From Margaritifera margaritifera (taxonomy: Eukaryota; Mollusca; Bivalvia; Unionida; Margaritiferidae), in NCBI GenBank assembly GCA_029931535.1, contig JAQPZY010001660.1, forward strand, positions 1,017,001-1,081,000: a DNA stretch of 64,000 bases. Reading direction: 5' to 3'. Shown in pieces: positions 12,290 through 22,959 of the stretch. The position numbers were made by a program, and so were the translations under genes. The notes beneath the pieces are model-generated. The model had not been told where the DNA came from. It searched no databases and was given only the letters and a program-made list of their open reading frames with translations. How positions within the stretch are numbered: the stretch's first letter is position 1; every line of letters starts with the position of its first letter.

Positions 12290-13382
12290 ACGATCCAAGC
12301 ATTTGGAATACTAATATAGATAGAAAACGATCCAAGCATTTGGAATACTTGTTAGAGATGTCAATACAAATAGAAAACGATCCAAGCATTTATAATACTT
12401 GTTAGAGATGTCAATATAGATAGAAACGATCCAAGCATTTATAACGCTTGTTAGAGATGTCAATATAGACAGAAAATAATACAAGCATTTGGAATACTTG
12501 TTAGAGATGTCAGTATTGATAGAAAACGATCCAAGCATTTGGAATACTTGTTAGAGATAACAATATGGATAGAAAAGGATCCAAACGTTTGGAATACTTA
12601 TTAGAAATGTCAATATAGATAGAAAAGGATCCAAGCATAAGGAATACTTATTAGAAATGTCAATATAGATAGAAAAGGATCCAAGCATACGGAATACTTT
12701 TTAGAAATGTCAATATAGATTGAAAAGGATCCAAGCGTTTGGAATACTTATTAGAGATGTCAATATAGACAGAAACGATCCAAGCGTTTGGAATACTTAT
12801 TAGAGATATCGATATAGATAGAAAAGGATCCAAGCATAAGGAATACTTATTAGAAATGTAAATATAGATAGAAAAGGATCCAATCATTTGGCATACTCAT
12901 TAGAGATGTCGATATAGATAGAAAAGAATCCAAGCGTTTAGAATACTTATTAGAGATGTCAATATAGATAGAAAAGGATCCAAGCATTTGGAATACTTAT
13001 TAGAGATGGCAATATAGATAGAAAAGGATCCAAGCATTTGGAATACTTATTAGAGATGTCAATATAGACAGAAAAGGATCCAAGCATTTGGAATACTTAT
13101 TAGAGATGTCAATATAGACAGAAAAGGATCCAAGCATTTGGAATACTTTTTTGAGATGTCAATATAGATAGAAAAGGATCCAAGCATTTGGAATACTTAT
13201 TAGAGATGTCAATACAGACAGAAAAGGATCCAAGAATTTGGAATACTTATTAAAGATGGCAATATAGATAGAAAAGGATCCAAGCATTTGGAATACTTAT
13301 TAGAGATGTCAATAAAGACAGAAAAGGATCCAAGCATTTGGAATACTTATTAGAGATCACAAAATAGATAGAAAAGGATCTT
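12290..13382. repeat. 50-bp minisatellite array (~21 copies)
   Basis: Tandem copies of a ~50-bp unit containing GATAGAAAAGGATCC, AAGCATTTGGAATACTTAT and TAGAGATGTCAATATA, most with a BamHI-type GGATCC. Copies on the left side (12290-12560) differ more (GAAAACGATCC), while the right side is nearly homogeneous, consistent with polarised turnover. The array lies wholly in the intron between the two GPS exons, and the minus-strand open frames over it are repeat artefacts. Confidence 0.92.
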
Positions 13383-13409
13383 GAAGAAATCGGTTGTTGT
13401 CTTACTTAC

Positions 13410-13449
13410 TTTCAGTATCCCAAAAGACACATGTGTGATTTTTGTTTTC
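13410..13449 (-). CDS. Adhesion GPCR 40-nt microexon, first half of GPS (CVFW)
   Basis: A 40-nt exon with a strong acceptor (polypyrimidine TCTTTTTTCAG) and donor GTAAGTAAG. It encodes ENKNHTCVFWDTE, whose Cys-x-Phe-Trp is the first-cysteine signature of the GPS motif. Phase 0 in and phase 1 out fit both neighbours: upstream VKNIE and downstream K-RSWSTEG. It sits only about 30 bp from the end of a 50-bp minisatellite array that fills the intron to the next exon. Confidence 0.87.
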
Positions 13450-13531
13450 CTGAAAAAAGAAAAACTGCCGAAAGTTAAAATGTTTCCTGAGAATATAAAA
13501 GTGGAATGCACTAAAATTAATTATTAGATTG

Positions 13532-13534
<3 letters not shown>

Positions 13535-13624
<90 letters not shown>
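13535..13624. repeat. (TA)n microsatellite
   Basis: About 45 TA dinucleotides directly beside the 3' end of the Penelope-like fragment. Penelope-like elements are often found next to such tracts. Confidence 0.95.
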
Positions 13625-13626
<2 letters not shown>

Positions 13627-13662
13627 TTTGAGATATAAAAAAACAACACAAACGCCGATAAA

Positions 13663-13709
13663 TTTGTGCGACTAGTTTCGCATTTACCATATGCTTCTTC
13701 AGGCACAAA
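13663..13709 (-). ncRNA. Hammerhead ribozyme-like motif in Penelope-like 3' region
   Basis: Read on the minus strand: stem I 5' arm TTTGTGC, core CTGAAGA, one extra A, stem II GCAT-ATGGTAA-ATGC, core GAAA, a minimal stem III (AC-TA-GT counting the last A of GAAA), cleavage-position C, then stem I 3' arm GCACAAA. Stem I is a perfect 7-bp match and stem II a perfect 4-bp match. This is the type-I hammerhead layout with very short stem III described for Penelope-like retroelements. The extra A between core and stem II is a deviation, so activity is uncertain. Confidence 0.65.
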
Positions 13710-13969
13710 ATGTTTTTGAAAGAAACTGATGACGTCTATAAAGTTATAAACAATTACGTCATTAACATAACGTCATGTTTTTGAAATAAACGGATGACGT
13801 CTATATATTTATAAATAATTACGTAATTGACATAACATCATAAATGATATGCTTTATCATACAAATATCATATGTATAACGGGATCAGAATGATACATGA
13901 GTCTCTAATGAAAACTGAGAGTGAGATTATAATGTAGAGACTAACAGTCATACATATAACTACATATTT

Positions 13970-14337
13970 TTATATAAATATTATATGCATACATATATAT
14001 ACATATACATACACATACATACATACACATACATACACACATATATATATATATACATATTCACATACATACATACATATACACATATACATATATATAC
14101 ACACACATATATACATACACACATACATACATACATACATATATACATACACACATACACATATGCACATACATACATACATACATACATACATACATAC
14201 ATACATACATACATACATACATACATACATACATACATACAAACATACATACATACATACATACATACATACATACATACATACATACATACATACATAC
14301 ATACATACATACATACATACATACATACATACACATG
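13970..14337. repeat. (CATA)n microsatellite
   Basis: Long tetranucleotide tract, nearly pure from 14166 to 14331 and interrupted by CA/TA variants to the left. The long open frames on both strands (Tyr-Met-Cys-Val or Thr-Tyr-Ile-His repeats) are repeat artefacts. Confidence 0.95.
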
Positions 14338-14368
14338 TATACAATATATAAATTCCTCCACTAAAAAT

Positions 14369-14631
14369 CTATACAATTTTATATAATGCCTTAGTATTAA
14401 GGCCATTGGGATACAAAGTATCTAACCGATTAATCCAATAACTTTCTTTAATAAGTCTGTTCATTTCGCCGTGCACAATATCGATTGGCATGAAAGAAAA
14501 ATCACGTAAAGAGTGATTATTTGTATTAAAATGTATTGAAACATTAGAGAAGAACTGAGGACCCATATAATTTTTTATATGAAAACGGTGATTATTCATT
14601 CTCTTAGAAACTTGTTGAAGTGTTTGTCCAA
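14369..14631 (-). pseudogene. Penelope-like element, C-terminal GIY-YIG endonuclease remnant
   Basis: The minus-strand frame reads IILYVGQTLQQVSKRMNNHR, then ESYWINRLDTLYPNGLNTK and a stop at 14369. L-Y-V-G-Q-T ... R-x-N-x-H is the end of the GIY-YIG nuclease domain that caps Penelope-like reverse transcriptases, and W-I-x-x-L-x-T-L-x-P-x-G-L-N is the usual C-terminal signature. The reverse transcriptase is missing upstream. The hammerhead-like motif at 13663-13709 lies about 660 bp downstream in the same orientation. Confidence 0.75.
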
Positions 14632-14988
14632 CATATAATATAATTTATCCCATATAATATAATTTATAATATAATAAAATACGCATAATATATATGCAAT
14701 ATGTTGGACATGGTACATTTCGTAGTAATTGCGTATGCAATTTCTATACTGCATTGCAAAAATACGCAAATTTAATTTAGTTTTGTGGTTGTTTAAAGGT
14801 AAAGAGGTATATATGAACGATTGAAGAGATGTAAAGATCTGTTCAATTTTTGCTTAACACACATATTCATTTAAAATATATACTTCGACTGCTTTCAACT
14901 GCAAACACTACTGACTAATTTTATGGTACGTTAACGTTAGTATTCACCCGTAAGAACGTATCAACAAAATTACAAAAAAGAAATTTAC

Positions 14989-15216
14989 CTCTATATTCTT
15001 TACCAAAATATCAATAGGAGATGTCAAATTTTTCAGTTGCTTCCCTTTGACGGTAGCAGAAACTACCCACTGTTTCAATACTACTTCCTGCGGCAGAGCG
15101 TCCTTCTCAGGAATGAAGAAAGAAGAAGTTCTAAACGTTATGAACTGGATTCTGTGACCAGCCTCGGTCTCTGCCCCTGCCAGAGCCTCTTTTGGTAAGG
15201 TAAGACGTACCGCATG
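14989..15216 (-). CDS. Adhesion GPCR exon, GAIN domain beta-sandwich
   Basis: A 228-nt exon (phase 0 both ends), acceptor CCACACAG and donor GTAAATTT. It encodes HAVRLTLPKEALAGAETEAG, HRIQFITFRTSSFFIPEKD and ends SPIDILVKNIE. The V-x-L-x-x-P-x-E-A-L start followed by hydrophobic strands and the I-x-I-L-x-x-N end just before the GPS are typical of GAIN subdomain B. The next exon is the CVFW microexon. Confidence 0.85.
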
Positions 15217-15257
15217 CTGTGTGGATAGATACGTTCCCATATATAATAAATGGATAC

Positions 15258-15359
15258 AAACCTGACACTGGACAAGTTATGAACTGCAGCATCATGAGAC
15301 ATGTTTGGTAGCAATTTGAAATTAGTAAGATGCATTTTTATGACTGGAGCAGTGAACGA
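15258..15359 (-). CDS. Adhesion GPCR exon, GAIN domain (boundaries uncertain)
   Basis: A reading frame encoding SFTAPVIKMHLTNFKLLPNM and SHDAAVHNLSSVRF lies between an acceptor (GTGTTTAG) and two possible donors. The donor at GTATCC (exon from 15258) keeps phase 0 into the next exon. The better consensus CAG|GTTTGT (exon from 15262) would leave a phase-2 end that does not fit the next exon as drawn. Entry phase 0 agrees with the upstream exon ending NKAKE. The position between GAIN exons supports it, but sequence similarity is weak. Confidence 0.6.
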
Positions 15360-16334
15360 CTAAACACAGAACATATCTTGATTAGCTAACCATTTTCATT
15401 TCTATTGACGAGTCTTACTGTTCCACTTTAGTTTTATCAGTTACGTCCTAGATCAAACTCCGTCCCACCTGTCATCTTATTCATTGGTTTTGTCCTTTTA
15501 GACCCATGTTAATCATATAGTACCATTCATTAGGCATAATATGTTTATACAATCTATATTAGTGGCGTCTCATTCAAAGGTTCAGTGCAGATGCACTAAT
15601 TCTGTACAAATCAAGACATATGTATCATATGATAAATACTTTCAAATTTTACTAATTATTAATCCATATTTTTCATTATTGCTAATTTATCTATAATTAG
15701 AATGATACATATGTATTGCTGTCCCACTGTTTGGTCAAAGTTCTGATGACAGTTACTCCATTGTACTTACATAATAATCAATAATCATTATGAACCCTAA
15801 ACCTGAATGAACGGTTCATGTATATCATTCATTTAAGGCTGTTCACTTCTCTAAAATCAGCGTTTGCTACGCAGCTTAAAACGACATGATCAATACATTT
15901 TTAAGTCATCTATATGCCGATACTTGTCACCTAATTGTATCGTACTGCTATGAAAACTGTGAAATAATGGACATAAGATTACATGATTGCGATTTTTAAA
16001 ATCTTTTTTTAATGAAAAATACATTCTTGATACAATTTTTTTAATCACACTAGCATACTGTTAAAACACGATGAAGTAAACGAGAAATATTCAACACCAC
16101 TGGAAATCAGGAGCGATATATGACCTGTCGTAAATTGGCCTTGCAGGCTTTCTGTTTCTAAATCCGATATGACCTCAATATATACGAGTCACAGTGGACA
16201 ATTTCACTCACAACATACACTATTATATGTGTCTTCCTACAGAAATATTTTCTATTAAACATGAGCAATTTGATGAATTTTAAATATTCTTTCGTCTATA
16301 ATTTTATGGGCAGCTGGTAACAGGGTTAACTTAC
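15360..16334. other. Receptor intron, no recognised feature
   Basis: AT-rich intron between GAIN exons. No repeat or coding signal recognised. Confidence 0.6.
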
Positions 16335-16494
16335 CTCCTTTGCTTTATTCGGTTCTGGTAGTTCCGGTTCATATACGTATGGTTGTTCTGTGTCCTTTAA
16401 ATTAACTACCTGAAGATCAATATTTTTGGTGGTGATATGAGTTGTATTATTTGTTTTTACTCTTAAGGTATATTCATCAAGCAGCCACAACAAC
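16335..16494 (-). CDS. Adhesion GPCR exon, GAIN domain
   Basis: A 160-nt exon, acceptor TATTTCAG and donor GTAAGTTAA. The split Arg codon then reads LLWLLDEYTLRVKTNNTTH and ITTKNIDLQVVNLKDTEQPY, ending PNKAKE. The pattern of a helix (L-x-x-L-D-x-x-x-L) followed by an N-I-x-L-x-V strand is the usual transition from GAIN subdomain A to B. Phase 2 in, 0 out. Confidence 0.85.
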
Positions 16495-17023
16495 CTGAAA
16501 TAGATCACATGCTTTTGGCGTTACAACCAATATTTAAATTCTTATAATTCTAATCTCGTCATATATCTCGTCACATTCATAATATAATTACAAGTTTAAA
16601 TACATTCAAATTTTATAAATATAAACTTAATCATTCATTGTTTTCTAGATATAATTTATAAGCGTACAGTTGTCCCTCGCTGAAACAAACTTTGTTATCA
16701 CAAATTCTCTGATATAACGAACATACAATTAGGACCACAACAACAAATGCAACTAACTAGAAAATACATCGTAATAGCGAACACTTTCATATAATTTACG
16801 CTTCGAATGGACCCTAAATCGTTCATTATAGCTTATGATCACTTTACCACTTTAATAGCAAAATGTCTAAGTTTCCAGATGAGATACAAAATTTCCTTTC
16901 CTTTTGCCTAAATAATTTTCCCTTAGTTGTAATATTTCTTTACCATGCATACGACTATACGACAAGTTCATATTACTACTATATGCTTTATTTTTTTAAA
17001 TGCGAGTTCCACATCTACTCATT

Positions 17024-17382
17024 AAGAAAAATATAGAATACGAATGTGCAGTTCTCCACAGAATTAGATTTAATTGCTAGTTAAGACAAGTACAGAATAC
17101 GAATGTGTAGTTCTCCACAGAATTAGATTTAATTGCTAGTTAAGACAAGTACAGAATACGAATGTGTAGTTCTCCACAGAATTAGATTTAATTGCTAGTT
17201 AAGACAAGTACAGAATACGAATGTGTAGTTCTCCACAGAATTAGATTTAATTGCTAGTTAAGACAAGTACAGAATACGAATGTGCAGTTCTCTACAGAAT
17301 TAGGTTTAATTGCTAGTTAAGACAACTACAGAATACGAATGTGTAGTTCTCCACAGAATTAGATTTAATTGCTAGTTAAGAA
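17024..17382. repeat. 59-bp minisatellite (six copies)
   Basis: Six near-identical copies of a 59-bp unit (AAGACAAGTACAGAATACG, then AATGTGTAGTTCTCCACAG and AATTAGATTTAATTGCTAG), starting near 17024, 17083, 17142, 17201, 17260 and 17319. It lies in the receptor intron about 90 bp from the 17473-17567 exon. Confidence 0.93.
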
Positions 17383-17472
17383 TCAAGGATATGATGAAGA
17401 GGATATAATCTTTTTTCATTGAATATCATTATTACTTATTCCATCTACTGAGCACGTTTGAGATATATGTAC

Positions 17473-17567
17473 CTTTCACTTGAATGGTTCTTGGAATTGC
17501 TTTCAATAAGAACTGATTCATTTGCTTTCAGTAGATTTCCAACCACGCTAATCATTATTTCTGCTAT
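17473..17567 (-). CDS. Adhesion GPCR exon, GAIN subdomain A helices
   Basis: A 95-nt exon with acceptor TTATTTCAG and donor GTACATAT. It encodes IAEIMISVVGNLLKANESVL and IESNSKNHSSE plus two bases of an Arg codon. The V-x-N-L-L motif is typical of GAIN subdomain A. The phases (0 in, 2 out) join it to 31721-31861 and 16335-16494. The intron upstream holds the Polinton-like element and nested hAT elements. Confidence 0.85.
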
Positions 17568-18066
17568 CTGAAATAAAAGATATACATTTTATACTTATTT
17601 ATACTCTACATGTCATGAAAGGAATTTGTAGACGAAAGTACTACAAAAAGAGATATTTTCGCCCAATGTTATTTAAACCTATTTGTGACGAAAAATCTTT
17701 TCGCTCCTTAGCCATCCTTCCTCAGAGTGATCAATGACTTTTGATAGAATATGGACGACAATATTTTGGGCTAACTTATCACTTATCACTGATATAATTA
17801 TTAAGAAAAAAACTTCTTTTCTTTTGGAATAATAATTTAAACGTTATGCACGGTATATACAACTACTATATGTGGGCTTTTTGAGGATTTGTAGATAAAT
17901 AACAAAACAGCCCTACATGTGGACCAGTGGTTGCTAATGTTAAAATAACATTAGACACATGATTGACCTGCATGCAATGGTCAATTAGTCAGTAATCAGT
18001 TGACCCCAAAGTCAATAAAGCCGAACAGGTGAGGTTAGATAATTTTGTATAAAGATAGAAATATCC

Positions 18067-18252
18067 AGTAGTATCATAATGGGTATTTTAGATTTTGGTT
18101 ACTGATATAGGTCAAAGTCTTCTATACACCATGACATTAAATCGAATCACACGAAACTGCAGTACGCGCGCGAGCCCGTGGTGTACTTCACGCGATTGTA
18201 ACCCTCTTTCGCATCCAAGCGAAGTTACTATGAGGTGTCTCTGTACACTATT
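18067..18252 (+). repeat. Polinton-like left terminal inverted repeat
   Basis: Matches the reverse complement of 27036-27222 along its length. Shared words include AGTAGTATCATAATGG, GTTACTGATATAGGTCAAAG, TTCTATACACCATGAC, CGATTGTAACCCTCT and GCGAAGTTA, with scattered substitutions. The most internal shared word is TCTCTGTA.ACTATT. Confidence 0.92.
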
Positions 18253-18465
18253 TTCACACAAAGGACTGCAGCTAGTAGTAATAATTTTGATCGCGGCTAT
18301 ACTATATAAAATATATTCTGCAGAGATTATTTTCTTCGTGTGAGAATATAGTTACCAGCAGATGTTATTATTGATCGTGGTTAATTCTACGGAGAGTGTT
18401 TTCTTTGTGTGAAAATTTTTATATTTCCTTTTACGTGAGAATATAATAATTAAAAAATTATCACA

Positions 18466-18565
<100 letters not shown>

Positions 18566-18651
18566 CAAATATTCACCTATTGATGCATCTAATATTTTGC
18601 GATGATTTATGAGCATAGCTAATGCGGGAATAATTTTATCCTAGCAATGGA

Positions 18652-18900
18652 GTGTATCCGAAGAATCCTGATAAAATAATCGACTTAGGAATTATTCTGG
18701 AACAGCAACGACGTAAACTGGGTGAAGTTTATAATAAAAATCCAGAAAAGTTGTTGTATGATATTGTGCAAGAAAACTCTAAGTCGCTGACTTTGACTGA
18801 GCCGTCCAACAAAGACATTGAAATGATTAGTGAAGATAGTGATGACGTTGAAATAACCAGTGAAGATAATGGTAACAGCGAAGATTATCAAATTAATTAG
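18652..18900 (+). CDS. Small acidic ORF in Polinton-like element, unknown function
   Basis: An 82-codon frame opening at GTG (no ATG in frame). It has a helical start (IIDLGIILEQQRRKLGEVYN) and a very acidic C-terminus (EDSDDVEITSEDNGNSED). No family is recognised. It may be the tail of a longer gene, since the upstream TA tract interrupts the region. It is the first gene-like frame of the element. Confidence 0.4.
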   Translation: MYPKNPDKIIDLGIILEQQRRKLGEVYNKNPEKLLYDIVQENSKSLTLTEPSNKDIEMISEDSDDVEITSEDNGNSEDYQIN

Positions 18901-18979
18901 AGAGATGCCTTCAGCATTATAATATATAGAAACACCAACGACACTTTCACGTAAGTACGATAAATATTTACAAACTGCA

Positions 18980-19419
18980 TAATGTAAACGATGGACGCAA
19001 TGTCAGAAGTTTTACGAAAAGAGATTCACATGTAAAGACACATAAACCATGGAGTCAATATATAAGAAGTGTCATTGTACAAGCGGCGGTCATTTACGAG
19101 TTGGTATAAAACTTTGTACTGGCCAGCATAAAGTGATTTGGCCAAATGATGAATTGAAGAAATTTATATTTAAGCAGGAAAAGCTATTTGATAAGTAATC
19201 CTCGGTTGATGCGTCCTGGTCAAAACGTTTGTTTACGAGTCACTGCCCCGAGTTTTGGAAATTACTATCGTAGACGAAAAGTATTTTACAGCGAATGGTC
19301 GTACAATTAAATACCATCCACTGAGAGTATTTCTACAACGCTATATATTCGGTGAGGACAACATACGTCTGACATTACGCACACCATCAATCGAGAACAT
19401 AGATGATTATTTCTATTAG
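18980..19419 (+). pseudogene. Decayed coding region in Polinton-like element
   Basis: Overlapping short frames with coding-like composition. One frame (about 18980-19110) reads NVRSFTKRDSHVKTHKPWS. Another, starting at ATG 19051, gives MESIYKKCHCTSGGHLRVGI. A third, open from 19210 to the stop at 19419, reads VLEITIVDEKYFTANGRTIK, then YHPLRVFLQRYIFGEDNIRL. The R-S-F/Y-x-R-R/K-D-x-x-V-x-x-H pattern recurs in short proteins of Polinton-like elements, but no function can be assigned. Confidence 0.4.
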
Positions 19420-19510
19420 AGAATACAATCTGCATATATAAGAAGTTCAATGGTTCGAGCGGTATGAGAAAGGCAGGTATACTTATATTATTAGGACTTG
19501 AAGACAAACC

Positions 19511-19923
19511 ATGGCAGTTGTTCCAGTTGCAACGGCAATGACAAAGGCAACGTCAACTGTAAATCAACTGAAACAATCCGCGCGAGAACGTGAAATAAAA
19601 ATATAGAGAGGCGCAAGAAAAGCTGACATACTTGCGTTATTAGGACCCGCGATCGAACCACGTCATACTGCAAGACAGCTTCGTGAAACGGCAGCACAGT
19701 ATCATATCAAGATTTCTCCACCAGCCAAGCGGGCTGAAATCGGACATGTGGTCACTAATGAACAAGAGCGATATCGTATCGCACGTGCTACTGCTGAAGA
19801 GGCTGTTTTGTATGGTCGTCAAGTTACGCAAGTCCCGAGTTTAGGTAGTACAAGCATTCTCATGATCTTCAAGATTACCGGGCGATTATCCCAAGTCTAT
19901 ACAAACCGAGCAGAGAGGCTGTA
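19511..19923 (+). pseudogene. Basic helical protein in Polinton-like element, one internal stop
   Basis: One frame from ATG 19511 to the stop at 19923, broken by a single in-frame TAG near 19604. It is predicted mostly helical and charged, with KADILALLGPAIEPRHTARQ, YHIKISPPAKRAEIGHVV and NEQERYRIARATAEEAVLYG. It resembles no family I recognise. It precedes the polymerase and could be a DNA-binding or terminal-protein-like factor, but that is speculation. Confidence 0.45.
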
Positions 19924-20099
19924 AAACTTCTCGCAAACATGTGTCCATCGATCATATCAACGCTGCAGCACGTGAGCGAAACGGCGCTGCTGTCCGGATT
20001 CAAGGTGGACATGGTTTCTCAAGATGAAATTTACCATGCCTGGTCATGTAACCAAAGACGGTTTTGCGCCATCTATAACATCACAGCTGTTTTCATAGT

Positions 20100-22950
20100 G
20101 GTGCCCGTGTAATCTTAAACCACAAAGACACAGAGACCATCAGTGATGAAAGCGATAAAGTGTATGCAAAGATCCTCCAGAAGTTTGAAACATTCTCCAG
20201 AGGAGATTCAGGATGGATGCTTTCCATGTGTTTGGAAGTTCATCTTCATTTTTCTCCGTACAAGCCTTTCCGTGGCTCGAGTTATATTTCAACGCCAGCG
20301 GATGTTCCACCGCGGTCAGTGGTAAACGTGAAACATGCTGACAACCGATATTTCTAATGGGAACTTGAATCCGCGCTGCACCCCGCAAGCGATAATACAG
20401 ATCAGCCTGGAAAATACCAAGAATCTCTGGGCGAACTTAAGTTTGGTAACACTGAATTAACCGTACAAGTTACCGACATTAGTAAGTTTGAACGAGTCAA
20501 CCATGACATCGCTGTTAATGTGTTTACTTGGAATAAAGGCCTTCATACGAATCGACTATCCCCACATACACAAAACAAATACTCATGCAGGCGGTTTAAT
20601 ATTGATTTGTTATTATTAAGCAACATGGATGGCTCAATGGTGCCCAGAATCCGGCAAGAACATTCTGAACTCACACCGGTTCAACGAAAAATAAAAGTCC
20701 CGTATATCATTTATACGGACTTCGAATGCTTGAACATCCCCAGAGGTTCCGTCGAATACAACAAGGTGCCGAACAAGTCCCATTCAGATTTTGTTTCATT
20801 GATGTTAGATGCGACTGAGCCACCAATGTTGTATAGTGGTCAGGACTCGGTCGGGTGTTTATTAAATCGCTTGAGCTTTCCGATCTCCTCGCCTGCAGAC
20901 ATGATTATGACTTACGATAATATTCGTGAGTTTTCTACGGCCGCTCATTGCTGGATCTGTGATGGTGCTTTTAGCTCCACCAATGCAAAAGTGCGCGATC
21001 ACTGTCACATCACTGGTGCGTACAGAGGAGCCACACACAGTGCACACAATCTGCAGTTGCGAATTTATCCAAACAAAACGCGAATTCCTGTAGTGCTTCT
21101 TAACCTGCGCGGGTACGATGGTCACTTAATAATACAAGGAATTGCAACAGCATTAAAGACGCCAATAAGCGTCATCACGAACACGATGGCAAAATACATC
21201 ACACTCAGGATAGGACAACTGCAATTCATCGAATCACTCCAGTTTCTGAATTCCCCTCTCGACAAACCGGTGAGCAACCTCACAGCGAATGGTGACGATC
21301 GCTTTACGATTACTCGTCGATATAGTGAACCTGAACCTGAAACGTTGAAGTTACTCACCCGCAAAGGAATTTACCCACACGAGTATATGAGCTACTGGGA
21401 CAAGTTTGATGAGACCCAGTTGCCACCGATTGTGGCCTTTCATTCGTCGTTGTCTCGCGAGTACAAGTTCGATCCCGCGCACTACTTTTCGTCACCAGTA
21501 ATGACTTGGGACGCATTGTTGTATAAAACCAAGCTCGAGCTGGAGTTGCTCACAGACATTGACCAGGATCTGTTTGTTGAACGTGGAATTCGCGGCGGAA
21601 TTTCAATGGCGAGTCATCGTTACGCTCGCGCAAACAATCCACTCGTGGATGAATATGACTCCGCCCTCCCGAACAGTTACATCATGTACCTCGACACGAA
21701 AACCTTGCGAACATGGGCGATGATGCAACCAATGCCCGTAGGCGAGTTTCAGTGGATCGATCCCGCGCATGTGGACATACACAAACACGTACACGAATAG
21801 AATAGTAAACAGAGACTACGGATACTTCTTCAAAGTGGACCTGGAATATCCGGACGAGTTTCATCACGCTGATAACGATTATCTGCTGGCCCTGGAAGCG
21901 TTGGTGGTGCCCCGCGAATGGTTGTCGCCGTACCAGTTTGAAATTGTGGATAATTCCGGACGTAAGTTTAGCTTATGTTCTAAGCTTGTCCCAAATATTT
22001 GGACTAAAACAACCTCCAGATGTATTTAAAATGGCTGGGGGTGCGTATATGCAACGTATATCTGGTGCTCCGGTTTTGCTAACGTGCCTGGATGGCCCGT
22101 TACATTCAGATGATTGCTGATCTGAGAACGTCCGCGTCAAATGACTTTGAGAAAGACTTTTTTTAAACTCATGAATAATGCTTTGTTTGGGAAAACTATG
22201 GAGAACCTGCAGAAGCGAATCCGTGTGAAACTCAACCGATTGATTGCGGACCCGGCATTTCAGTCACGCAAAATCTTTGATGGTGGGCTTGTTGCCGTAC
22301 ACAGCAAGAAATCTAAACTGAAGTTGGCAAAACCTATCTACGTTGGCGCGTCAGTACTAGACTTGTCAACTGCTCATGTACGAGTTATACTACGATAAGA
22401 TAAAGCCGCGGTACGGCGACAACATCAAAACGCTGTACACGGACACTGACTCATTGTTGATGCAGATCACCACCGATGACGTCTATGCGGATATGTGTGA
22501 GGCGTCACTGATAAACGAATTTGAAACCAGCGAGTACCCGAAGGATCATTCGCTGATCAGAACGTCAATAAGAAAGTCGTGGGAAAATTCAAGACGAGCG
22601 CTCGGGCAAACCAATCGAGGAATACGTGGGACTGAGACCTAAAATGTACTCGATAGTGGTTGGAAGTGACAAAAGCATCAAAAAGGCTAAAGGAGTCCCA
22701 CGCGTGGTTGTACAAAAGGGTCTCCGGCACAACATGTACGTGGAGTGCTTACGTGAGCGGCCCGAATTCACACACATAGCTAATCTTATCAGGTCAAAGA
22801 AACATCGCATGGGTTTATGCGGATGCACCAAGGTGAGTTTGTCACCACTAGACACCAAGTGATTGATTTGCGATGGATTTTCACTGATGGTGTCACTAAT
22901 TACGCGTACGGGCACCACGCGATTGTGAATAAACTGACGATTTCAGAATA
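20100..22950 (+). pseudogene. POLB: Protein-primed DNA polymerase B of Polinton-like element (broken)
   Basis: Replicative polymerase of Polintons. The N-terminal part (20160-20357) ends in an in-frame TAA and continues in the same frame to 21800. Recognisable blocks are exonuclease motif I (YIIYTDFECLN), an HNH-like insert (HCWICDGAF ... VRDHCHITGAYRGATHS), exonuclease motif II (LLNLRGYDGHLII), and YPHEYMSYWDKFDETQLPP. After a frameshift near 21.8 kb come motif A (KVDLEYPDEFHH ... NDYLLALE), then FKLMNNALFGKTMENLQKR (22.16 kb) and motif C with YTDTDS (22.43 kb). It ends near KMYSIV and SKKHRMGLCGCTKVSLSPLD. The stretch between motif A and FKLMNN looks shortened. At least five frame or stop lesions are visible. 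Confidence 0.88.
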
Positions 22951-22959
22951 AACCTTGGC

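Noticed and set aside
12290..13382. Possible CRISPR-like array of regularly spaced repeats
   Set aside because: Units are directly tandem with no unique spacers, in a eukaryotic intron; it is a minisatellite.
13970..14406. Long Tyr/Met/Cys/Val or Thr/Tyr/Ile/His repeat proteins on both strands
   Set aside because: They are translations of the (CATA)n tract and its imperfect flank.
20862..21364. Minus-strand frames across the polymerase gene
   Set aside because: The plus strand shows conserved polymerase B motifs here; the minus frames are shadows.
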